This document shows positions 16,850 through 25,988 of a DNA stretch of 64,000 bases, piece by piece (positions within the stretch are counted from its first letter, which is position 1; each line of letters begins with the position of its first letter). The DNA comes from Arthrobacter sp. M2012083 (GTDB lineage Bacteria > Actinomycetota > Actinomycetes > Actinomycetales > Micrococcaceae): contig NZ_AKKK01000015.1 in NCBI RefSeq assembly GCF_000281065.1, positions 1 through 64,000 on the forward strand, given 5' to 3'. The position numbers and the translations under genes are program-made. The notes beneath the pieces are model-generated. The model was not told the origin of the DNA. It saw nothing but the letters and a program-made list of their open reading frames with translations, and ran no database searches.

Positions 16850-19800
16850 TGCTGTACTCCTTACGGAGGGAGACTTCATCCCTCGACATGCCGGTTCGGC
16901 TGCGGCGAGCGGGCATTGGAACGGCCAACAGGACCGTCAATCCAATCACCACAGCCTGCAGGATTCCGATCCACAAAGCCCAAGGGTTGGTGTAGCGGAT
17001 GTCAAGGTCGCCGCCGCTGGCAGGCAATTCGAACGCCTGGGACCATCCGGATGTGGTGGCTTTCAGTTGGCGGCCATCCAACCAAGCGCTCCAGCCCGGA
17101 TCGGACCGTTCGGCCAGGACAATCTTTCGGCCCTCAATGCCCGATTCAACAGTGGCATCCACATCCACTTCTTCGGATGGCAGCGTACTCAGCAGAGCGC
17201 CTTGGGGGTCCACTATCCGTACCCGGTGCGCAGTGTCCGCGGCAGTAGCCGCGGGCTGGTTCCGGGGCGTCACCCGCCACAACCACCCGGCGTCGGTCTG
17301 GCCAACAGCCACGAGTCCGGGGACGGCGTCGATCCTGCTGGCTGTCAACTGGGCGGCGTTGTCTGCTGCCTTGAGGACCACGAATCCGGCCCCAAGTTGT
17401 TCAAGGTCGGCGCGGGGATCCACGCCGGTTCCCGCCACGATGGTGGCCACGGCCCTGCGGAGGGATGTGGTGGCAGCGTCATCGGCCGCGATTTCCTCGC
17501 GTCCCGGTGCACCAATGATGGTTCGTGCAGAGGCAATGGTGGACAAACTGTCCAACGTGGTTCCTGCTCCCCGCATCAGGGAAGAGGAGAAGGCGCCCTG
17601 CTCACCGCTGGTGATGACCAACGTTCGGGTTCGCTCGGGTCCCTGGCCACGGTCGACGGCGGTGGCGGGCAATGTGCCCGTATCCACCGGCCAAATTTGT
17701 CGGCTTACGCCAAGGGACGACGTCTGTTCGGCAGTATCCGGTGCCGCAATGGGTACGGAAGTCGGCGTAGGCTGCAGGACATTCTGAGCAGTCCAGGCGG
17801 CCATGCCGGTAAGAGGGCCGGCAACCAGAAGCGCCATGGTCGTGGCAGAGGCTATGCGCCGCAGCGGGAGGTGGTGCCGGGAAGCCTTGGGCGTTTTTCG
17901 CGGTGCCGTGAAGAGCCTCTCAGCACCGAGAACGGCAGCACCAAGAAGCAACATTCCCGCCGCCGATACGGCTGGGCCGGTGAACGGCCCCACAATCACG
18001 TTGTTATTGACCCCGGTGGCTACGTGGCCTACCAGCCAAGCGCTCAAGAGTGTAGCCAAAGCGACCAGCCAGAACACCCGGGCCAGCGCAGCGCGTTTAC
18101 CGGGCACGAACAAGGCAGCCACAGCCAGGATCAGGACTGGTGCGATGACCAGCAGAGCCAGCAACAGGGCCCAGGGCACAGCACCAGGACCAAAGGCCGT
18201 CAAACCGGTTAAACCGCCGTCGATGTCGAAGGCAAGCGGCTGGCCAAGTAGCTGCTGCCACAGCGGAGCAGCCTCGAACGTCAGCGGCAATCCAGGGTCG
18301 GCGAGCAGCGAGCGAGGCCTGTCCAACACGGATACGGCGTAGGGAAGGAACAAAGCGAGAGTCGGCAGGAGTGACCACCACAGCGTTTTGCCCCGATGCC
18401 CGAGGACCACTGCGGCAAGAATCACCACAACGGCAATGGGCCCCAACAACGACGGGGCAGAGGCCGTGACAACGGCCATGGCAAGGCCTGCAGCGGCTGC
18501 AGCAGTCCATGAGGGTGTTCCGTTGATGCCGGGCTTACCGGCTATCGGGGCCGGGCGGCGGCTGAGTTGGGTCCCCGCCAAAGCGGACCCTTGGGCGACC
18601 GCCGATCCCGAGGCACGCAAGAGCGCGAGGAGCAACAGCGGCATCATGACGTGCGCCACCAAAGCGCCGACACGGCCCTCGTTGATCGCGACCAGTAGTG
18701 CGGGAGCACCGGACCACGCAAGGGCCGCCGCAACCCGGAAGCGACGCTTGGTAGTCAGAGCACCCGCCGCGAACCATGCGCCCAATGCGGACAACGGCAT
18801 GGCAAGGATCAGCAGCCACACCATGGCTGCGTTGCCGTCCCCGCTTCCAAAGAGGGAGAGCAGCCACAGCACATAGCCGAACGGATCGCCGTGTCCGGGC
18901 AGGCCTGCACCCAATGAGATCCACCAGGTGGACGCATTCGCCCAGATGTCGCCTGGCGAATCCGAAAGAGGGAGGAGCCCTCCACCGGCAACGGTGCCTG
19001 AGCGGAGCAGCCCAAGCAGTCCCACGAGTGCTGCGGCAAGGGCAATCAGTGCAGCTGCGACGGCACCTGTGCCCACCCAGCCGCGTTCGTTGGTGGCCAG
19101 TGCGGAGAAGTCGTCAGCCGCATCGCCGCTGGGTTCAGGGGCCAGAAGGTCAGAGACAGCGGGAGTTTCTTCGGCGGGGCGGATTGCTTCCAATAAAGAG
19201 CGCCTGTTGGCACGCACGTCCCGCGTGGGTGTCTGAAGCCCCCGGACCACGGACCTGTGTACCCGACGTGTCCTGGCCGCAACGCGGCGGCCCTTGGCTA
19301 TGGCCACCGGACGGACAAGGGCGGAGATGGTTGCGGTGAACTGGGAGAAGCCATAACCCGGTTCCTTAACCAGGATGCTCAGCATCAGTCGGATGATGGC
19401 ACCGAACAAGGCGCCCACGGCTTGGAACGGCACTTTCCACCAGGGCGCATGCTTGAGCCGCAGATGGATCTGGGCTTTACGTGCCGCGGAGGATGTGCCC
19501 AGGCCGTGCGGGCGGTGCTCCACGTGGAACATGCGGGCACTGGGCACTACGACGACGCGATTGCCCGCAAGCCAGTTACGCCAGCAGAAATCCACGTCAT
19601 CGCCACTCCCGGGCAGGGCCGGGTCAAAGCCTTCCAGCAGTTCCCAGACGTCGCGGCGGATCAACATACCTGCGGAGTTCACCGCGAAAGTGTCAGTGCG
19701 GGCGTCGTATTGCCCTTGGTCCACTTCGTCGGCGTCAATCAGGGTGAGGCGTTCAGCCCAGCGGCTGGTTGAAAGTCCCACATCGACCAGGTGCCTCTTG

Positions 19801-20195
19801 TTGTCCCAGCCGAGCTGCTTACAGCCCGCTACGGTAACCGAGGGGGCGCGTTCAACCGCATGGAGCAACTCCGCCAACGCATCCGGCGCAGGCGCGGCGT
19901 CGTCATGCAACAGCCAGATCCATTGCACGGAATCACCCTGCGTGGCACCGTCGCCCGGAGCGAGCTCGTGAAGGCCAGCGCGCACAGCCGCGCCAAAACC
20001 GGACCTAGCATGCTGGTACGAGGTGACGCTGTTCTGGCCGAGGGCCCCGCGGAGCAAGTCCAGCGAGTTATCGGTGGAACCTGTATCAATGCCAATGGCG
20101 GCATCTGCCGAACGCGTCTGGTCCGACAATGCCGCCAATGTCCTGGGCAGATAGTTGCCGCCGTCGTGGGAAACCACGACGGCGGTAACATGCAC
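16842..20195 (-). CDS. Large membrane glycosyltransferase family 2 protein
   Basis: An 1117-aa protein. Residues 1-300 are a GT2 catalytic domain: VTAVVVSHDGGNYLPRTLAALSDQ at the start, the LLHDDAAPAPDAL donor-site motif and GSGDDVDFCWRNWLAGNRV. The middle is a polytopic membrane region of 10 or more helices, followed by a soluble extracytoplasmic domain and a last helix before a basic tail. This layout suggests export or assembly of a cell-wall glycan. The GTG at 20195 starts VHVTAVVVSHDGG, 11 nt after the whiB stop. The ribosome-binding site is poor (AAGGA only 1 nt away), so translation may depend on whiB coupling. The donor sugar is not predictable. Confidence 0.85.
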   Translation of the reverse strand: MHVTAVVVSHDGGNYLPRTLAALSDQTRSADAAIGIDTGSTDNSLDLLRGALGQNSVTSYQHARSGFGAAVRAGLHELAPGDGATQGDSVQWIWLLHDDAAPAPDALAELLHAVERAPSVTVAGCKQLGWDNKRHLVDVGLSTSRWAERLTLIDADEVDQGQYDARTDTFAVNSAGMLIRRDVWELLEGFDPALPGSGDDVDFCWRNWLAGNRVVVVPSARMFHVEHRPHGLGTSSAARKAQIHLRLKHAPWWKVPFQAVGALFGAIIRLMLSILVKEPGYGFSQFTATISALVRPVAIAKGRRVAARTRRVHRSVVRGLQTPTRDVRANRRSLLEAIRPAEETPAVSDLLAPEPSGDAADDFSALATNERGWVGTGAVAAALIALAAALVGLLGLLRSGTVAGGGLLPLSDSPGDIWANASTWWISLGAGLPGHGDPFGYVLWLLSLFGSGDGNAAMVWLLILAMPLSALGAWFAAGALTTKRRFRVAAALAWSGAPALLVAINEGRVGALVAHVMMPLLLLALLRASGSAVAQGSALAGTQLSRRPAPIAGKPGINGTPSWTAAAAAGLAMAVVTASAPSLLGPIAVVVILAAVVLGHRGKTLWWSLLPTLALFLPYAVSVLDRPRSLLADPGLPLTFEAAPLWQQLLGQPLAFDIDGGLTGLTAFGPGAVPWALLLALLVIAPVLILAVAALFVPGKRAALARVFWLVALATLLSAWLVGHVATGVNNNVIVGPFTGPAVSAAGMLLLGAAVLGAERLFTAPRKTPKASRHHLPLRRIASATTMALLVAGPLTGMAAWTAQNVLQPTPTSVPIAAPDTAEQTSSLGVSRQIWPVDTGTLPATAVDRGQGPERTRTLVITSGEQGAFSSSLMRGAGTTLDSLSTIASARTIIGAPGREEIAADDAATTSLRRAVATIVAGTGVDPRADLEQLGAGFVVLKAADNAAQLTASRIDAVPGLVAVGQTDAGWLWRVTPRNQPAATAADTAHRVRIVDPQGALLSTLPSEEVDVDATVESGIEGRKIVLAERSDPGWSAWLDGRQLKATTSGWSQAFELPASGGDLDIRYTNPWALWIGILQAVVIGLTVLLAVPMPARRSRTGMSRDEVSLRKEYSSV

Positions 20196-20206
20196 TTCCT
20201 TGAGAA

Positions 20207-20749
20207 TTAGACCGCTCGCTTCCTTAGCCGACGACGCTCCCGCTCGGAGAGTCCGCCCCAAATACCGAACCGCTCATCGTTTGCCAGAGCGTACTCCAAG
20301 CACTGCGAGCGGACGTTGCACGCGCCGCAGACCTTCTTGGCGTCCCTCGTTGACCCACCCTTTTCGGGGAAGAAAGCTTCAGGATCGGTCTGTGCACAGA
20401 GCGCGTCCGTCTGCCAGCCAAGTTCGCCCTCGTCATCGAAGTCCCCTTGGGGCAAGCCGATCCACACGGGCTGCCCCGGCGTTTCAACCGGACGGCGCAG
20501 CTCCATGGGAGGGTCGTCCATATCGTCATCCGGCCCAGCGGGCAGGTCCCCCACCAACGCCTCATGAGCGGCCAGGAGGGCAGTTGCCTGATCCTCCAAG
20601 GACTGCTGCACGTTCTGGTTGTATCGGTCTGCCGCTTCCGGGTCCGCCGGGTCCACGTACCAATCCCCCGGCACTTCCCTCGAACGGTATTTCACCGACG
20701 CATGTTCTGCGACGACTGCATCTTCCTGGATACGCAACGCTTGCCCCAT
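20207..20749 (-). CDS. whiB2: WhiB family transcriptional regulator (WhiB2/WhmD-like)
   Basis: A 180-aa Fe-S cluster regulator. The four cluster ligands are Cys118, Cys141, Cys144 and Cys150 (C-x22-C-x2-C-x5-C). GIWGG at 162-166 and the basic tail ERRRLRKRAV form the DNA-binding turn. The long acidic N-terminal region and the genomic position match WhiB2/WhmD, needed for septation in mycobacteria. The ATG at 20749 has GGAGGG 5 nt upstream; the longer reading is rejected. It heads a tight operon with the GT2 and DUF5719 genes, so it may be co-expressed with wall-glycan enzymes. The promoter carries a palindrome over the -10. Confidence 0.92.
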   Translation of the reverse strand: MGQALRIQEDAVVAEHASVKYRSREVPGDWYVDPADPEAADRYNQNVQQSLEDQATALLAAHEALVGDLPAGPDDDMDDPPMELRRPVETPGQPVWIGLPQGDFDDEGELGWQTDALCAQTDPEAFFPEKGGSTRDAKKVCGACNVRSQCLEYALANDERFGIWGGLSERERRRLRKRAV

Positions 20750-21127
20750 GGCGTCCCTCCTGATTTTGCAGCTGCTGCTTGGATGTGTTTCCGATTCCCG
20801 GTGGCGTTTCGGGAACCTTGTGCAGCGGCGTTGATTACTAATTACACGCGTGTAACTACCCACCAGTCAAGCCGCGCCGGGATAATAATCAAGAATCTGT
20901 AGAAACGTGGGATGCGCCACGCCCAACATTTAAGGCCGTGCCGCCGGTGTGTTGCGGCTTAAATGGAAGCGTTTGATCGGTTCAGGTGAACTTTCACTGA
21001 ATTTCCGCGGAAAACCGTGCCCGCCCCTCAAGATGACCATCGTCTGGAGAAACTGCAGTGTGTCGCAATTCACATTGGAGGCCCCATGCCCACGGACGTC
21101 GCGGAAGCCTCGTGGCAAGATTGACGC
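20750..21127. other. Divergent regulatory region whiB2 / TIGR03089
   Basis: A 378-bp gap without genes. It contains the whiB2 promoter and operator (20841-20870), an inverted repeat CATTTAAGGCCG / CGGCTTAAATG (20927-20938 and 20955-20965, one bulged G), and a small dyad GTTCA-GG-TGAAC near 20980. A candidate CAAGAT -10 (21116-21121) lies 6 nt before the TIGR03089 start. Confidence 0.6.
20841..20870 (-). promoter_or_regulatory. whiB2 promoter with palindromic operator over the -10
   Basis: On the minus strand, -35 TTGACT (20865-20870) and -10 TGTAAT (20841-20846) are separated by 18 nt. The perfect 14-bp palindrome TTACACGCGTGTAA (20842-20855) covers the -10 and the spacer end, an ideal repressor position. 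The predicted 5' UTR is about 85 nt. Confidence 0.65.
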
Positions 21128-21823
21128 ATGAGCATCCCGGCAGCGAACCTGATGACCGCCCTGCGATCCGGTCATTCAACGTCACCACGACTCACCTGGT
21201 ATGGCCCCGACTCCGAACGGGTGGAACTTTCAGGGCGTGTGCTGGATAACTGGGTAGCCAAGACCAGCAACCTGTTGCAGGACGAGTTGGATGCCGAACC
21301 CGGAATGTCCATCAGGCTGGACCTCCCCGCGCATTGGAAATCCTTCGTCTGGGCGCTGGCGGCGTGGCAACTGGGAATGGAAGTGGTCTTCGACGACACC
21401 TCAGCGGATCTGCTGGCGACCGACAAGCCCGACGACGGCGCCGGGTCCGGGTTCGAAGCTGTGGTCGCCGTGCCGCTCGCTGCACTTGCCATGCGCTGGC
21501 CGGGTGATCTGCCGTCCGGCGTCGTGGATTATGCGGCGGAAGTCCGTTCCCACGGCGATGTCTTCATGGCGCACAACGAACCAGCGGCAACCCTGCCGGC
21601 CGTACGCGGAACATCAGGACTTCCCCACGAGGACCTCATCGAAGGCTTTGCCACCGCCCAGGAACCAGGTGTCCGACTATTGGTACGCGCGGCGGACGGT
21701 CTGGAGTTATGCCTGGCAGCGTCTCTGGGGGCATGGAAAGAGGACGGCTCCGTTGTACTGGTACACCCCGACCTCGAGGTGACCGAGCACCTTTTGGAGA
21801 ACGAGCGCGTCAGCCGTTCTTGA
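21128..21823 (+). CDS. TIGR03089 family protein (truncated AMP-ligase-like)
   Basis: A 231-aa actinobacterial protein resembling the N-terminal part of AMP-dependent synthetases. MTALRSGHSTSPRLTWYG and the following LSGRVLDNWVAKTSNLLQDE match the start of such enzymes, but the ATP-binding TSGTTG motif and C-terminal domain are absent. The function is unknown. It is a recurring neighbour of LCP and GtrA genes in this block. It overlaps the convergent GtrA gene by 14 bp at the 3' end. Confidence 0.8.
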   Translation: MSIPAANLMTALRSGHSTSPRLTWYGPDSERVELSGRVLDNWVAKTSNLLQDELDAEPGMSIRLDLPAHWKSFVWALAAWQLGMEVVFDDTSADLLATDKPDDGAGSGFEAVVAVPLAALAMRWPGDLPSGVVDYAAEVRSHGDVFMAHNEPAATLPAVRGTSGLPHEDLIEGFATAQEPGVRLLVRAADGLELCLAASLGAWKEDGSVVLVHPDLEVTEHLLENERVSRS

Positions 21824-22376
21824 CCGACGGGAATTCGCCGGTTGCCGGGTTGGCGCCGGACTCGGAAGTGGTCTTGGGTTTGTGGTGCAGTTCAATGATC
21901 TCGTGGTCATGCGAGAACTCGGGTTCGGCATCCAGTTCTTCGTTGAACACCCAGAAGCGGTAGGCGAAGAAACGGAAGATGGTGCCCAGGATGAGGCCCA
22001 CCACGCTGCCGGCGATGAAGAGCGAAGGCTTGTCGTTGAGGTCCAGGATGTACTTCGCGAACCACACACATCCGGACGCAATCAGGAGCCCTACGAGGTT
22101 CATGATGGCAAACAGCACAGCTTCACGGACCACATTGGCCTGTTTACGGTGCCTGAACGTCCAGAAACGGTTCGCAACCCACGAGAAAATACTCGCAACA
22201 ATGGTTGCAATGGCCTTGGCCCACACTTCGCTGCCGTGCATCGGACCCGAGAAGAGCCAGATGAAGACCGCCGAGTCGATGACGAAAGCAACACCGCCGA
22301 CGGCGCCGAACTTTGCTACCTCACGCCAAAAAAGTGAGGCAAGTCCGCGGATGCGATCTGCAAGTGTGGTGATCAT
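21810..22376 (-). CDS. GtrA family membrane protein
   Basis: A 188-aa protein with four transmembrane helices of the GtrA/DPMS-associated family, thought to move polyprenyl-linked sugars across the membrane. FGAVGGVAFVIDSAVFIWLF is the typical first helix, and FSWVANRFWTFRHR is the conserved loop-2 motif. A second YRFWVFNEE copy lies near the C-terminus, followed by a charged tail. The ATG at 22376 has GGAGGG 3 nt upstream. It is divergent from purK, as in mycobacteria. It may supply substrate to the GT2 or Pmt enzymes nearby (inference). Confidence 0.87.
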   Translation of the reverse strand: MITTLADRIRGLASLFWREVAKFGAVGGVAFVIDSAVFIWLFSGPMHGSEVWAKAIATIVASIFSWVANRFWTFRHRKQANVVREAVLFAIMNLVGLLIASGCVWFAKYILDLNDKPSLFIAGSVVGLILGTIFRFFAYRFWVFNEELDAEPEFSHDHEIIELHHKPKTTSESGANPATGEFPSVKNG

Positions 22377-22450
22377 GACCCTCCATGGCCGTTGAAAAAG
22401 TGGGCCGATGGGCCTCACCCATTTTAGCGCCGATTTCCATGCGCTGCCTT

Positions 22451-22486
22451 TGAGGGGGCTGTGAGAACGCCGATACTGGCCCCTCA
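22451..22486. promoter_or_regulatory. Inverted repeat in the gtrA/purK divergent gap
   Basis: TGAGGGG (22451-22457) and CCCCTCA (22480-22486), 22 nt apart, lie between the divergent gtrA and purK genes. It is a possible operator; no regulator is known. Confidence 0.3.
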
Positions 22487-22543
22487 CACCGCAGAAAACC
22501 ATCCCAAAGCACGGCAGAATCAGTGATCCTCCCGGTGGTTCGG

Positions 22544-22549
22544 TAGGCT
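22544..22549 (+). promoter_or_regulatory. Leaderless -10 element of purK
   Basis: TAGGCT, 7 nt before the GTG start of purK at 22557. There is no ribosome-binding site. Confidence 0.5.
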
Positions 22550-22556
22550 GAACCTT

Positions 22557-23744
22557 GTGACTTTTCCAGTAATTGGCGTTGTTGGCGGCGGCCAGCTCGC
22601 ACGAATGATGGCTCCGCCCGCTACCGCCTTGGGCTTCGAACTCCGTGTTTTGGCCGAGGGTGAGGACGTTTCCGCCGTGGCCGCTGTGGCCACGGCGCCT
22701 ATTGGCGACTACAAGGACCTGGACGCTCTTCTTGAGTTCTCCAAGGGCCTGGACGTGCTCACGTTTGATCACGAACACGTCCCCACGGAACACCTGCAAG
22801 CCCTCTTGGACGCAGGCGTCAACGTCCAGCCCGGCCCTGACGCGTTGGTTAATGCCCAGGACAAGCTGGTGATGCGGGCTGCAATCGATCGCTTGGGCCT
22901 GCCGAACCCCGAATGGTCAGCAGTCAACAGTGTTGAAGACCTGGTGTCCTTTGGCGACAGGATCGGCTGGCCCGTGGTCCTGAAGACCCCCCGCGGTGGC
23001 TATGACGGCAAGGGAGTCAGAATCGTTGACTCCGCGGACGATGCCGCGGAAACTGCCGACTGGTTCCAGGCCATGAGCCCCCTGCTGGCAGAAGCCAAGG
23101 TTGATTTCAGCCGCGAACTCTCGGCCCTTGTTGCCCGCAGCCCCAGTGGCGAGTCCCGGGCTTGGCCGGTTGTCCACACCATCCAGGTGGATGGTGTTTG
23201 CGACGAAGTGATCGCACCCGCCCAGAACATTTCCGTCGAAGTGGCTGCCGCCGCTGAGGAGGCCGCCCTCCGCATTGCCAACGAACTCGGAGTCACCGGG
23301 GTCATGGCCGCAGAACTGTTCGAAACTCCAGGGGTCGGAGCAGGCTTCCTCATCAACGAACTCGCCATGCGTCCGCACAACACCGGCCACTGGACGCAGG
23401 ACGGTTCCATCACCAGCCAATTTGAGCAGCACCTGCGGGCCGTATTGGACCTTCCGTTGGGCGCAACGGATGCCCTGGCACCAGTGGTGGTCATGAAGAA
23501 CTTCCTGGGCGGCGACAACCAGGACCTCTTTAAGGCCTTCCCCATGGCGTTGGCCTTCGAGCCTGCGGCAAAAGTGCATTCCTACGGCAAGTCTGTCCGC
23601 CCGGGACGCAAGATCGGCCATGTAAACCTCGTTGGCAGCTCGGTTTCCGACGTCGACTCCGTCCGCCAACGCGCCACCGCCGTGGCCAACATCATCCGTG
23701 ACGGCCGCAAGCCGGAGCAGACCACCCTTGAGGAGACCGCATGA
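22557..23744 (+). CDS. purK: 5-(carboxyamino)imidazole ribonucleotide synthase
   Basis: A 395-aa ATP-grasp enzyme that makes N5-CAIR from AIR, bicarbonate and ATP in purine synthesis. It begins [15 protein letters not shown]. The ATP-grasp core is visible ([44 protein letters not shown]). The start is a GTG close to a -10 element (leaderless). Its stop overlaps the purE start (ATGA), so the two enzymes of the two-step bacterial CAIR route are translationally coupled. Confidence 0.96.
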   Translation: MTFPVIGVVGGGQLARMMAPPATALGFELRVLAEGEDVSAVAAVATAPIGDYKDLDALLEFSKGLDVLTFDHEHVPTEHLQALLDAGVNVQPGPDALVNAQDKLVMRAAIDRLGLPNPEWSAVNSVEDLVSFGDRIGWPVVLKTPRGGYDGKGVRIVDSADDAAETADWFQAMSPLLAEAKVDFSRELSALVARSPSGESRAWPVVHTIQVDGVCDEVIAPAQNISVEVAAAAEEAALRIANELGVTGVMAAELFETPGVGAGFLINELAMRPHNTGHWTQDGSITSQFEQHLRAVLDLPLGATDALAPVVVMKNFLGGDNQDLFKAFPMALAFEPAAKVHSYGKSVRPGRKIGHVNLVGSSVSDVDSVRQRATAVANIIRDGRKPEQTTLEETA

Positions 23745-24304
23745 CTTCGGAAACAACAGCCCCGCTGGTCGGGCTCGTGATGGGCTCGGACTCCGATTGG
23801 CCGGTCATGGAGGCCGCTGCGGATGCCCTTGCCGAGTTCGGCATCCCCTTTGAGGCGGATGTGGTGTCAGCCCACCGCATGCCTACCGAGATGATTCGCT
23901 ACGGCCAAACTGCCCACGAACGCGGCCTGCGCGTCATTATTGCAGGGGCCGGCGGGGCAGCCCACCTTCCCGGCATGCTGGCTTCGGTCACGCCCCTTCC
24001 CGTCATCGGCGTCCCTGTCCCCCTGAAAACCTTGGACGGCATGGACTCCTTGCTGTCCATCGTCCAGATGCCTGCCGGCGTTCCCGTGGCCACCGTGTCC
24101 ATCGCCGGTGCACGGAATGCTGGTCTCCTCGCCGTTCGCATGTTGGCATCAGGGACTGACGAACTTGCATCGAAGCTGCGCGGGGATCTCCTCACCTTCG
24201 CCCAGGAGCTGAACGATGTTGCCACCAAGAAGGGCGAAAAGCTGCGCCACAAAGTAGAAGAGGTCTTTTCCCCCGCCAACGCTTCCGCCCGGAGCTCCCG
24301 CTAG
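23741..24304 (+). CDS. purE: N5-carboxyaminoimidazole ribonucleotide mutase
   Basis: A 187-aa class I PurE that converts N5-CAIR to CAIR. Conserved motifs are [13 protein letters not shown] (substrate phosphate), DVVSAHRMP (catalytic His) and [14 protein letters not shown]. The C-terminal 20 residues beyond the usual core are charged and probably disordered. It overlaps purK by 4 nt and is followed by the LCP gene 14 bp later, so purK-purE-LCP may share a transcript. Confidence 0.96.
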   Translation: MTSETTAPLVGLVMGSDSDWPVMEAAADALAEFGIPFEADVVSAHRMPTEMIRYGQTAHERGLRVIIAGAGGAAHLPGMLASVTPLPVIGVPVPLKTLDGMDSLLSIVQMPAGVPVATVSIAGARNAGLLAVRMLASGTDELASKLRGDLLTFAQELNDVATKKGEKLRHKVEEVFSPANASARSSR

Positions 24305-24318
24305 GAAGGCAGCGGTTG

Positions 24319-25941
24319 ATGACCATGCACAAGACCCCGAGTCAGCCCGGTTCCGCCCTGACTGATCCCGTCCGCTATCCGTCCGGCGCCAGCGCTCCGG
24401 TGCGGACCAAACGCGCCTTCGTGCTGGTCCTCCTCACTCTCCTTGTTCCCGGCAGCGCCCAAATTGTTGCCGGGGACCGCAAATTGGGGCGCATCGCTTT
24501 GCGCATCACCATCACGGTGTGGGCCCTTGCCGTTCTCACCTTGTTCATTGCCCTGGTGAACAGGACGATGCTGCTCAGCGTCGTCACGCATCCAGTGGGC
24601 TCGTTGTTCATTATCGTGATCCTCGTGGCGTTGGCTTTGGGGTGGGCCTTCCTGTTTCTCAATACCCTGCGGATCATCAGGCCCGCGCTCCTGGCACCGG
24701 GAATGCGCCCCATCATCGCCGTAGTCCTGGCCGTAACCACCGTCCTCGCCAGCGGATCGCTGGGCTATCTTGCCTACGTCCTGAACGTGAGCCGCAATGC
24801 GATCGGCAGCATTTTCAATGCAGGCCCCGCCATCGATCCGGTGGACGGACGGTACAACTTCCTCATGATGGGTGGCGACGCCGGGGACGATAGGACCGGC
24901 CGCCGCCCGGACAGCCTCTCCGTCATCAGCGTCGACGCGAAAACCGGCGAGAGTGCCATCATCTCTGTCCCCCGGAACCTTCAGAATGCCCAATTCAGCG
25001 AGGGCTCGCCGATGCGCGGGATCTACCCCGATGGCTACAACTGCGGTGACGAATGCCTCATCAACGCCGTCAACACCGAGGTCACCAACAACCACCAGGA
25101 TCTCTATCCTGGTGTCGCAGATCCCGGAGCCCAAGCCACGCTCGAAGCCGTATCCGGCACTTTGGGCATTACCGTCCAGGCGTATGTCCTGGTGGACATG
25201 GACGGTTTCGCCAAACTCATCGACGCCATGGGCGGCATACGTATCAAAGCCGGTGGCTGGGTGCCCATCAGTGGTCCCGTCACTGACGAGGCCAACGGAA
25301 TTCACGGCATGCCTGACGGCTGGATCCCTGCCGGCGACCAACACTTGAATGGCTTCCAGGCCCTTTGGTACGGACGGTCCCGCGAATTCGTGGATGACTA
25401 CGCCCGCATCGCGCGCCAGCAGTGCGTACAGCAAGCCATGCTCAAGCAGTTGGACCCTGCCACCCTCCTCACCAAGTTCGAGGACATTGCCAACGCCGGC
25501 ACCAAAGTGGTCGACTCCAACATTTCTTCGAACCAGCTGGGCAGCTTTGTGGACCTCGCCTTGAAGTCCAAGAACCAGCCCGTCAAGCGCCTCACCATCG
25601 GCCCCCCGGACTTTGACGCGTCCTTCTCCACTGTGCCTGACTTTGACCTGATCCATTCCAAGGTCCAGGAAGTGCTGGCTTCGTCCAACACCCCCAAGGC
25701 AAGCGACGCCGTCGTTTCCTACAATGGAGCCGGTGCGGGAGCCGTCATGGCCGCTGGTCCGGTCGCCGGTTCCGTTCCAGCAGGCCAGCTGCCGTCGCCG
25801 TCGGCCGATTTCACGCCGGTGACCACCACGCCTGACGGGACCCCGATCACCATTGAGTTGCTGAACGGCCTCAAGGCCCAAGGCGACGAGCAAGGCATCC
25901 GTGACCTGGTGGCAACCAATGGACAGTGCGCACCGCTGTAA
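24319..25941 (+). CDS. LytR-CpsA-Psr (LCP) family glycopolymer ligase
   Basis: A 540-aa membrane protein of the family that attaches secondary polymers such as teichoic acids or arabinogalactan to peptidoglycan. The N-terminal 160 residues hold several transmembrane helices, more than the single anchor common in the family. The extracellular LCP core shows NFLMMGGDAGDDRTGRRPDSL and SVISVDAKTGESAIISVPRN with its conserved Asp and Arg residues, then GFAKLIDAMGGI and LWYGRSREFVDDYARIARQQ. The ATG at 24319 follows AGGAAGG. It sits next to manA and FemAB in an envelope cluster. Confidence 0.9.
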   Translation: MTMHKTPSQPGSALTDPVRYPSGASAPVRTKRAFVLVLLTLLVPGSAQIVAGDRKLGRIALRITITVWALAVLTLFIALVNRTMLLSVVTHPVGSLFIIVILVALALGWAFLFLNTLRIIRPALLAPGMRPIIAVVLAVTTVLASGSLGYLAYVLNVSRNAIGSIFNAGPAIDPVDGRYNFLMMGGDAGDDRTGRRPDSLSVISVDAKTGESAIISVPRNLQNAQFSEGSPMRGIYPDGYNCGDECLINAVNTEVTNNHQDLYPGVADPGAQATLEAVSGTLGITVQAYVLVDMDGFAKLIDAMGGIRIKAGGWVPISGPVTDEANGIHGMPDGWIPAGDQHLNGFQALWYGRSREFVDDYARIARQQCVQQAMLKQLDPATLLTKFEDIANAGTKVVDSNISSNQLGSFVDLALKSKNQPVKRLTIGPPDFDASFSTVPDFDLIHSKVQEVLASSNTPKASDAVVSYNGAGAGAVMAAGPVAGSVPAGQLPSPSADFTPVTTTPDGTPITIELLNGLKAQGDEQGIRDLVATNGQCAPL

Positions 25942-25988
25942 GCCGCCTTCCGCCCCCACGTTCAGCGCAACGATAAGGACTTTCTTTC

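Noticed and set aside
21810..21823. Overlap of TIGR03089 and GtrA as an assembly error or frameshift
   Set aside because: Both reading frames end in normal family-like tails; short convergent overlaps are common in dense genomes.
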